Both the position numbers and the translations under genes were made by a program. A stretch of 64,000 nt of DNA from contig CAWHOA010000015.1 in NCBI GenBank assembly GCA_963830885.1, positions 150,679-214,678 of the forward strand, written 5' to 3'. Below the pieces are notes generated by a model. That model did no database searches. It was given only the letters and a program-made list of their open reading frames with translations, and was not told the origin of the DNA. The stretch comes from JAIBJN01 sp963830885 (GTDB taxonomy: Bacteria > Actinomycetota > Thermoleophilia > Gaiellales > Gaiellaceae). Shown here piece by piece: positions 59,573-64,000 of this stretch. Each line of letters begins with the position of its first letter. Within the stretch, counting starts at the first letter, position 1.

Positions 59573-61012
59573 ATGGGTGAGCCTTCCGGCACGCCGGACG
59601 AGGTGGACAGTGTCGAGCGCGACCGCGGTCCCGCGCGTGCGGATGCGGTTGCCAGTCGGGAGCGGATCCTGGACGCGGCCGCCGCCCTCGCGGGCGACCG
59701 GCGGACCAGCATGATCGAGATCGCAGCGGCCGCGGGGGTCGGCCGGTCGACCCTGTACCGGCATTTCTCGAGCCGCCAGGCGCTCGAGCGGGCTCTCCAG
59801 CAACGGGCGACCCCGCCGAGTGGGCGGATTGCCACGCTGCCGTTTCGCGCACCAGGGCGGCTAGGACGCGAGGGCCCGCTCACCCTCGAGGTCACACACG
59901 TTCTCGACGAGGTGCCTCCCCATCTCGTTCCCGACCAGCTGGTAGCCGAGGCCCGGCGGGCAGCGGGCGTCGCCGTCGCCCTCTATGTCGTCGACATCGA
60001 CGGATCGCAGCTCGTGCGCCTCGCCGGCTCCGACAACTTCCCCGAAGAGCTGGAGGCGCCCCCGGCTCTCGGCCCAGAGATCGTCCCCGAAGGGCTCGCC
60101 GCCTACGAGACAAGGCTACGGCAGCAACTTCCCGGCTGCGTCGCCGAGCCGCTTTGGCTGCGGGGCCGCGTCACGGCGCTCTTTCTCTGCATCGGCACGC
60201 CGGTCGCGCCCCTGGAGGACATCGCCAAGCAGGGCGCCGCCGCCCTCGAGCTCGCCAACCACTACACGGACTTCATCGAGGCGACACGGCGGCGGAAACC
60301 GACGACCCCGGCCGCGGAGATCCAGCAGAACCTGTTCCCACCTCGGATCATGCGGATCGCCGGCGCGCAGTTGGCAGGCGGGATCCTGCCGACCTACGAG
60401 GTCGGTGGAGATTGGTTCGACTTCGTCGAAAACCGTGATGGGGCCTGGCTCGCGATCGCCGAAGCTGCCGGCACGGGACCGACAGTCGCTGGGCTCGGCG
60501 CGTCGGTGCTTGGCGCTCTCCGCGCCGCCCGCCGAAGCGGCGACGACCTCGACGAGGCGCTTCATGCGATGGACGAAACCGTGCGCGGACTGGGGAATCC
60601 GGATTTCTACGTCACGGCCATCGTGGCCCGTTGGCATGCGTCCACCAGTACCTTCACGTGGGCCAATTGCGGACACACGGACGCGATGGTGGTTGACACG
60701 GAGGGCAATTTGAGCACGCTCGAGGGCCCGATTCACGGGTCGCTGGGAACCCCCGGAGACCAGCCCACCTTTCAGCTGACGGAGCGTCAAATGGCCCCGG
60801 GCGAGCGGCTTATCCTCGTCACGGACGGCATCACCGAGCGGCAGACCGACACGGGCGGGAGATTCGGATTGGACGGGATCCGCGGAGCTCTCGAGAGCCT
60901 CGAAGGCCCAACGGCTGCGGCTACGGCCATGGCCATCCTGCAGGCCGTGAGCGACTGCTGTCGCGATCCGCTCGAGGACGACGGCACCGTCGTCGTCCTC
61001 GGCGTCGCCTAG
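59573..61012 (+). CDS. TetR DNA-binding domain-SpoIIE phosphatase fusion
   Basis: A 479-residue protein. Residues about 24-72 are a TetR/AcrR helix-turn-helix (SRERILDAAAALAG ... RSTLYRHFSSRQALERAL). Residues about 105-235 form a GAF-like sensor region. Residues about 240-478 are a PP2C/SpoIIE phosphatase (EIQQNLFPPRIM, GGDWFDF at 279-283, TDGITE, EDDGTVVVLGV). The usual second metal-site GD(V)xGHG reads AEAAGTG with Glu for Asp, which may alter or reduce phosphatase activity. It couples DNA-binding and dephosphorylation in one chain, possibly targeting the STAS protein of this island. ATG 59573 is preferred to 59498, which lies nearer the operator repeats. Confidence 0.85.
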   Translation: MGEPSGTPDEVDSVERDRGPARADAVASRERILDAAAALAGDRRTSMIEIAAAAGVGRSTLYRHFSSRQALERALQQRATPPSGRIATLPFRAPGRLGREGPLTLEVTHVLDEVPPHLVPDQLVAEARRAAGVAVALYVVDIDGSQLVRLAGSDNFPEELEAPPALGPEIVPEGLAAYETRLRQQLPGCVAEPLWLRGRVTALFLCIGTPVAPLEDIAKQGAAALELANHYTDFIEATRRRKPTTPAAEIQQNLFPPRIMRIAGAQLAGGILPTYEVGGDWFDFVENRDGAWLAIAEAAGTGPTVAGLGASVLGALRAARRSGDDLDEALHAMDETVRGLGNPDFYVTAIVARWHASTSTFTWANCGHTDAMVVDTEGNLSTLEGPIHGSLGTPGDQPTFQLTERQMAPGERLILVTDGITERQTDTGGRFGLDGIRGALESLEGPTAAATAMAILQAVSDCCRDPLEDDGTVVVLGVA

Positions 61013-61048
61013 CGGGCCCGGTCAGCCGCGCATCGACGGGGGGCCGAG

Positions 61049-61156
61049 TTAGTGGGAGTCCTGCTTCTGTTCGTATTCCTCGATCAGGCTCTCGACCGCT
61101 TTCAGTGCCGTGGGAGGGGCCTCGTCACGTTCGGTCGCTCGTGCGCCGAGATCCAT
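61049..61156 (-). CDS. Tiny helical protein (35 aa), paralog of the 47.9-kb gene
   Basis: ATG 61156 to TAA 61049 encodes MDLGARATERDEAPPTALK and AVESLIEEYEQKQDSH, similar to the 47907-48035 product. May be real or a remnant of the earlier, longer family form. Confidence 0.4.
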   Translation of the reverse strand: MDLGARATERDEAPPTALKAVESLIEEYEQKQDSH

Positions 61157-61208
61157 CGCTCTATCTCGACTGTGAACACATGATCGTCCAACTCTGGCTG
61201 GAGAGCTC

Positions 61209-61616
61209 GTGAAGCCGATGCCGGACGAGCTCGTCGCGATCCTCCGCGCCGCGTGGGAGTCGAGCGAGGTCGCCGTCGGGCCGGACGAGTACGTGATACC
61301 GAACCGGCGCCCCGCCAGCGTGCGGCGGCGCGAACGTTCTCCGAAGGTGATCTGGGAGACCGTGCGTCGGGTCGCCGCTCGCGCCCACGTCCGCTCGCAC
61401 GCTCACGCGCTGCGCGCGGCGTTCGCCGTCCGCTTCGACGAGGCCCATCCGGATCAGCTCCTCGCGCTCAAGGACCTCCTCGGCCACTCCCGGCTCGAGA
61501 CGACGCTCGTCTACCTCCGGAGGCGCAAGAAGCAGCTCGCGATGGAGCGTGTACGCGACCTTTCATGGGGGAGCGTAGGCGGCTTCGTGTTACAGCCGAA
61601 TGCAGTAGAGGCGCAT
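61209..61616 (+). pseudogene. Truncated tyrosine recombinase, C-terminal part only
   Basis: GTG 61209 gives SHAHALRAAFAVRFDEAH (H-x-x-R box), LLALKDLLGHSRLETTLVYLRRRK (with the catalytic Tyr). The first catalytic Arg box and all of the N-terminal SAM-like domain are missing. The frame then runs into tRNA T-arm-like sequence (AHTGFEPV, from a GATTCGAA loop read antisense), typical for integrases next to their tRNA target. It is a dead integrase from an earlier insertion. Confidence 0.7.
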
Positions 61617-61653
61617 ACGGGATTCGAACCCGTGTTACATCCGTGTGGGACGG
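61609..61653 (-). other. tRNA 3'-fragment-like sequence (unknown isotype)
   Basis: On the minus strand a T-arm is clear: ACGGG-TTCGAAT-CCCGT (61632-61616), with a short 3' acceptor-like ATGCGCC. An anticodon-arm-like CCGTCCCACACGG precedes it. No D-arm or 5' acceptor partner is present, so it is at most a partial tRNA. A second T-arm-like GGAGA-TTCGACT-TCTCC follows at about 61691-61707. Confidence 0.45.
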
Positions 61654-62035
61654 AGGGAGATACCGGGTTGGAGCGCGACCATAGCGTCGGGAGAAGTCGA
61701 ATCTCCGCGCGCAGATTCGAAGCAGGCGAGAGCCGTTTCGGCGGGATTTGGTGTATTGGCGAGAGCCTGCCTAACCGTGGAGCGTATGCGGCCCGCCATG
61801 CCGCCTGCGGCGTTCGGCGTCATGCTCGGCGCCGACCAGCTTGCTCCGTTAGAGGAGCCAGAGGCTTTCCCTGTCGGGAGCCTGGCTGGAGTGTCTCAAC
61901 AGAGCGGGAATGCAGGTGCATGGCGCGCCGTGCCGCCGTCGAGCGTCCTTCCCCAGGGAAGGTCGACTCGCCGGCCCTTCGGCGAGGGCGGCGTACGCCG
62001 GCGGGGAGCGGGTCTCACGGGCTCTGAATGAAAGG
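61654..62035. other. Gene-poor interval between dead integrase and excisionase
   Basis: About 380 bp. Frames that cross it are low-complexity and lack family patterns. It contains the second T-arm-like palindrome noted above. Confidence 0.35.
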
Positions 62036-62356
62036 GTGACCGCCATCCCTGAGGATTCTGAGCGGGTGCAGCCGGATTCAGCGAGCCGGTTGACCGCAAT
62101 TGCTCCGGCCATTGATGACAGGCTCCTCACTGCCTCAGACGTGGCCGAGCTGCTCGCCGTCCCGGAGCGGTGGGTGCGGGAGCATACGCGGGGCGGCCTA
62201 ATCCCCCACCTTCGCTTGGGGCGGTACGTCCGCTATCGCAAAGACGCCGTTGTCCGCTGGCTCGATGAGCACGAACGAGACGGCGACGCCTGGCGGCGCT
62301 ATCAGCCGCGTCCCGGTGGAAGTCACCGCCCGAGTGCGGGTGGCAAGCTGCCCTGA
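62036..62356 (+). CDS. Excisionase/MerR-like helix-turn-helix protein
   Basis: A 106-residue protein. LLTASDVAELLAVPERWVREHTRGGLIPHLRLGRYVRYRKDAVVRWLDEHE is a winged-helix of the excisionase (HTH_17) type. A disordered N-terminus (about 25 residues) and short basic C-terminus flank it. It is 38 bp upstream of the integrase and in the same direction, the usual xis-int order. It probably directs excision or represses int. GTG 62036 is preceded by GAAAG. Confidence 0.85.
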   Translation: MTAIPEDSERVQPDSASRLTAIAPAIDDRLLTASDVAELLAVPERWVREHTRGGLIPHLRLGRYVRYRKDAVVRWLDEHERDGDAWRRYQPRPGGSHRPSAGGKLP

Positions 62357-62394
62357 CCGTTTCTGTCGACTGCAGCGAAAGGAGGTGAAACCAC

Positions 62395-63726
62395 ATGCCT
62401 GATGGATCGTGCGTCATCAAGTACGAGGGCAAGCGGGGAGTCGTCTGGTACTTGAAGTACCGCGATGCCGACGGCCGGCAAGTCAAAGAGCGTCTCGGTC
62501 AAGCCGTGGACGGATGGGGCCGGCGGAAGGCGACGACGGAGCTTCGCGCGCGTCTGACCGCCGTCGAGAAAGAAGGTCTCCGACGGCTGGTTCCCATGAC
62601 ATTCGCGGCGTTCGCCCTTGAATGGCGCGAGACCTATCCCGATCTGAGGGACCTCAAGCGCTCGACGCGAGACGGGTACCGCCTCATCATTGAGGGTCAC
62701 CTGGTCCCAGTGTTCGGCGCTCGGAAGCTCAACACGATCGATGCTGGCGACATCGAGCGGTACATCGCGCGAAAGCGACGGGAAGGCCTCGGGCCGAGAA
62801 CGATCAACCGACACCTCAATCTCCTGAACGAGATCTTCGTCGCGGCCGCCAAGCGGCGACCGCCACTCGTCAGGAGCAATCGCATTCCGACGGTCGATCG
62901 CCCGAAGGAGCCACGGCGACGCTGGCGGATCCTGACGCCGGTCGAGATCGGCCGTATCGAACGGGCCTTCGGCGACATGATCACGGACGTGGGAGGCGAG
63001 GAGCGCGTGTGGCGCGAGCAGGCTCGTGTCATCTTTCTCGTGCTCGTCGCGACCGGGCTCCGGCGCGGCGAGATTCTCGGACTCCGGTGGCGGGAGGTCT
63101 ACCTCGCCGATCCCGACGGTCCCCACCTGCGCGTCCGCGAGACGTGGGTGCGTTGCGGTGAGGACACGCCGAAGTCGGAAGCCGGCGAGCGGACGATCGC
63201 CCTCGGGGCGCGGATCGCCGGCGAGCTCTTCGAGCACCGACGGCGGACGGCCTTCCGAGGCGACGACGAGCGGGTTTTCTGCTCGCCGACGAAGGGAACG
63301 CCCTTCGACGTCGCTCGATACGCCGCGACGGTGCGTCTGGCTCTCCGGCGAGCGGGGATCGAGGATCGGGTACGGCCGTTCCACGATCTCCGGCACACGT
63401 CGATCACGAACGCCGCGGCGGCGGGAACCCCGCCGGCGGCGTTGATGGCCCGGGCCGGTCACTCCGACTTCAAGACGACCCAGGTCTACATCGACCTGGC
63501 CGGCGAGACGTTCCGCGCGGAGGCGGAACGGCTCGAGCGGCGGCTCTGGGGGCCGGACCAGTACCAAATTCCGGTACCAAATCCGGAATCCGTCGCCAAA
63601 GCGGCAAACGGACCGGTAGCCGAGCCGGTGGAAGGAACCCGCGATATGCAGGCAGTTCCTCGAGTACGGAGCGGCGCAGGAGTCGAACCTACCCAGCGTG
63701 GGGCTGCCACGCCTCACCGGTTTTGA
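62395..63726 (+). CDS. int: Tyrosine recombinase/integrase, 3' end overlapping tRNA-Sec
   Basis: A 443-residue integrase. An N-terminal AP2-like/arm-binding region (KYEGKRGVVWYLKYRDADGRQVKERLG) precedes the SAM-like core-binding domain (about 70-160). The catalytic domain has LVATGLRRGEILGLRW (Arg, about 223), FHDLRHTSITNAAAAG (His/Arg, about 330-333) and GHSDFKTTQVYIDLA (Tyr, about 365). The 78-residue C-terminal tail runs into the att repeat. The last 20 codons lie antisense within tRNA-Sec, and the TGA stop at 63724-63726 is exactly the complement of the UCA anticodon. ATG 62395 follows a GGAGG-like site. Confidence 0.93.
   Translation: MPDGSCVIKYEGKRGVVWYLKYRDADGRQVKERLGQAVDGWGRRKATTELRARLTAVEKEGLRRLVPMTFAAFALEWRETYPDLRDLKRSTRDGYRLIIEGHLVPVFGARKLNTIDAGDIERYIARKRREGLGPRTINRHLNLLNEIFVAAAKRRPPLVRSNRIPTVDRPKEPRRRWRILTPVEIGRIERAFGDMITDVGGEERVWREQARVIFLVLVATGLRRGEILGLRWREVYLADPDGPHLRVRETWVRCGEDTPKSEAGERTIALGARIAGELFEHRRRTAFRGDDERVFCSPTKGTPFDVARYAATVRLALRRAGIEDRVRPFHDLRHTSITNAAAAGTPPAALMARAGHSDFKTTQVYIDLAGETFRAEAERLERRLWGPDQYQIPVPNPESVAKAANGPVAEPVEGTRDMQAVPRVRSGAGVEPTQRGAATPHRF
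63560..63580. repeat. Right paired GTACCAA arm-type repeats
   Basis: AGTACCAA (63560-63567) and GGTACCAA (63573-63580), 5-bp spacer, inside the integrase gene 70 bp from the right att copy. Same arrangement as 46061-46080 near the left end; likely arm-type sites for the integrase. Confidence 0.6.
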
Positions 63727-63728
63727 AG
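63651..63728. repeat. Right att copy within tRNA-Sec and the int 3' end
   Basis: Direct repeat of 45896-45973 (77 of 78). Bases 63667-63728 belong to the intact tRNA-Sec, 63651-63666 to the end of the integrase gene. Confidence 0.92.
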
Positions 63729-63759
63729 ACCGGCTGGGCCACCGGGCCCCTGCCGCTCC
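63667..63759 (-). tRNA. selC: tRNA-Sec (UCA)
   Basis: 93 nt on the minus strand. The 8-bp acceptor stem is GGAGCGGC/GCCGCTCC with discriminator G. The D-stem is long (GGGCC/GGCCC) with a 4-nt loop, as in bacterial tRNA-Sec. The anticodon arm is CCGGT-CTTCAAA-ACCGG, so the anticodon is UCA, reading UGA. It has a long variable arm with stem GCGTGG/CCACGC and a 5-bp T-stem with loop TTCGACT. This is the selenocysteine tRNA that decodes UGA in formate dehydrogenase and other selenoproteins. The 3' part is supplied by the integrated element. No CCA is encoded. Confidence 0.93.
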
Positions 63760-63783
63760 GCCGGGAACCGTAGCGCGCCGGGG

Positions 63784-64000
63784 CTATGCGGACGTCGCGG
63801 TCCGCGTGCGGGTGCGCTTGCCGTCCGAATCCGTGGCCGAGGGAAGAGCCTCCGGCGGTTCCGCCGGCTCCTCGACGACTGCCTTCTTCTCGAGCCGGAG
63901 TGTCTTCGGCACGTCATCGACGTCGGTGCGATGCCAGTAGCGCAGGTTGCGCATCCACTGCTCGTCGGCGATCGCGTCGAGGATCACCTGGACGCGGGAG
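63784..64000 (-). CDS. C-terminal part of an unrecognised protein, 5' end beyond window
   Basis: The minus strand is open from the window edge to a stop at 63784. It reads ILDAIADEQWMRNLRYWHR and TDVDDVPKTLRLEKKAVVEE, then a Pro/Glu/Ser-rich and basic tail. GTG 63987 is an internal candidate start, but the frame continues upstream. It is the first gene right of tRNA-Sec. Selenocysteine genes often cluster here, but I see no SelA, SelB or SelD motif in the visible part. Confidence 0.5.
   Translation of the reverse strand, partial: SRVQVILDAIADEQWMRNLRYWHRTDVDDVPKTLRLEKKAVVEEPAEPPEALPSATDSDGKRTRTRTATSA

Larger units (their letters stand above)
45896..63728 (+). mobile_element. Integrative element in tRNA-Sec, about 17.8 kb
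   Basis: Boundaries are a 78-bp direct repeat (45896-45973 and 63651-63728; one mismatch) that contains the 3' part of tRNA-Sec, including its anticodon. The right copy joins an intact tRNA-Sec; the left copy is a tRNA fragment. An integrase and an excisionase-like gene occupy the right end, next to the tRNA, as usual for tRNA-targeting elements. Paired GTACCAA repeats lie inside each end. The cargo is peroxiredoxin, DsbA, STAS, phosphoesterase, PRC-barrel, DUF2254, Mn-catalase, holin-X-like, DUF3618 and phosphatase genes. No conjugation, replication or capsid genes are evident, so it is a mobilisable or decayed island rather than an autonomous phage. Confidence 0.88.

Noticed and set aside
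62395..63760. Selenoprotein reading through TGA at the end of int
   Set aside because: TGA at 63724 ends the integrase within the tRNA gene; no extension with a family pattern follows, and there is no reason to expect a SECIS element.
45896..64000. Conjugative element
   Set aside because: No relaxase, coupling ATPase, FtsK-like transfer protein or type IV secretion component is recognisable.

Overview
The window is GC-rich DNA with the look of an actinobacterial chromosome. The evidence is the purA | dnaB ... rplI-rpsR-ssb-rpsF neighbourhood, a MurT/GatD pair, tandem DivIVA-domain proteins, a MerR/aldo-keto reductase pair and many GTG starts. Gene content and style (secreted HYR/PKD/LVIVD proteins, many cyclase-ATPase regulators, PRC-barrel and DUF2254 stress proteins) suggest the Thermoleophilia (Gaiellales/Solirubrobacterales-like). 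That placement is inference, not something the sequence states.

Layout. 0-6 kb is core: a partial cupin gene, purA, dnaB with a candidate SOS box in the shared upstream region, and the convergent rpsF-ssb-rpsR-rplI operon. 6-17 kb holds an SRPBCC protein, an iron-type ABC importer without a binding protein, a membrane-anchored glucuronyl C5-epimerase-like protein, a GST, a SIMPL lipoprotein, murJ and gatD-murT. GatD lacks its catalytic cysteine. 17-24 kb encodes large secreted proteins, including a 1,417-residue sugar-dehydrogenase-like propeller with two RTX modules and a frameshifted HYR/fibronectin protein. 24-34 kb is metabolic and regulatory: a class III-type alcohol dehydrogenase, a proline iminopeptidase, a DHFR-like protein, a cyclase-NB-ARC-TPR regulator, a berberine-bridge-type oxidase, a broken M28 peptidase and an LVIVD propeller. 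34-41 kb has two DivIVA-type coiled-coil proteins, a cupin-cyclase fusion, a VOC protein, a frameshifted methyltransferase, MerR/AKR and a histidine phosphatase.

41.3-45.9 kb is a compact putative pteridine/glycoside locus: a GTP cyclohydrolase II-RibD reductase fusion, a BchC-like dehydrogenase, a 6-pyruvoyl-tetrahydropterin-synthase-like protein and two glycosyltransferases, one gutted by an internal deletion.

45.9-63.73 kb is an integrative element of about 17.8 kb inserted in a selenocysteine tRNA gene. An intact tRNA-Sec (minus strand, 63667-63759) lies beside a tyrosine integrase and an excisionase-like protein. A 78-bp direct repeat (one mismatch) containing the 3' part of the tRNA marks the far end, and paired GTACCAA arm-type repeats lie inside both ends. 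The cargo is mostly stress related: peroxiredoxin, DsbA, STAS anti-anti-sigma factor, TetR-SpoIIE phosphatase fusion, Mn-catalase, two PRC-barrel-type proteins, DUF2254, DUF3618, a holin-X-like protein and several tiny proteins. Two further tRNA-like 3' fragments and a decayed second integrase point to earlier insertions at the same site.

At least six genes carry single-base frameshifts, so either decay or residual assembly indels must be considered throughout.
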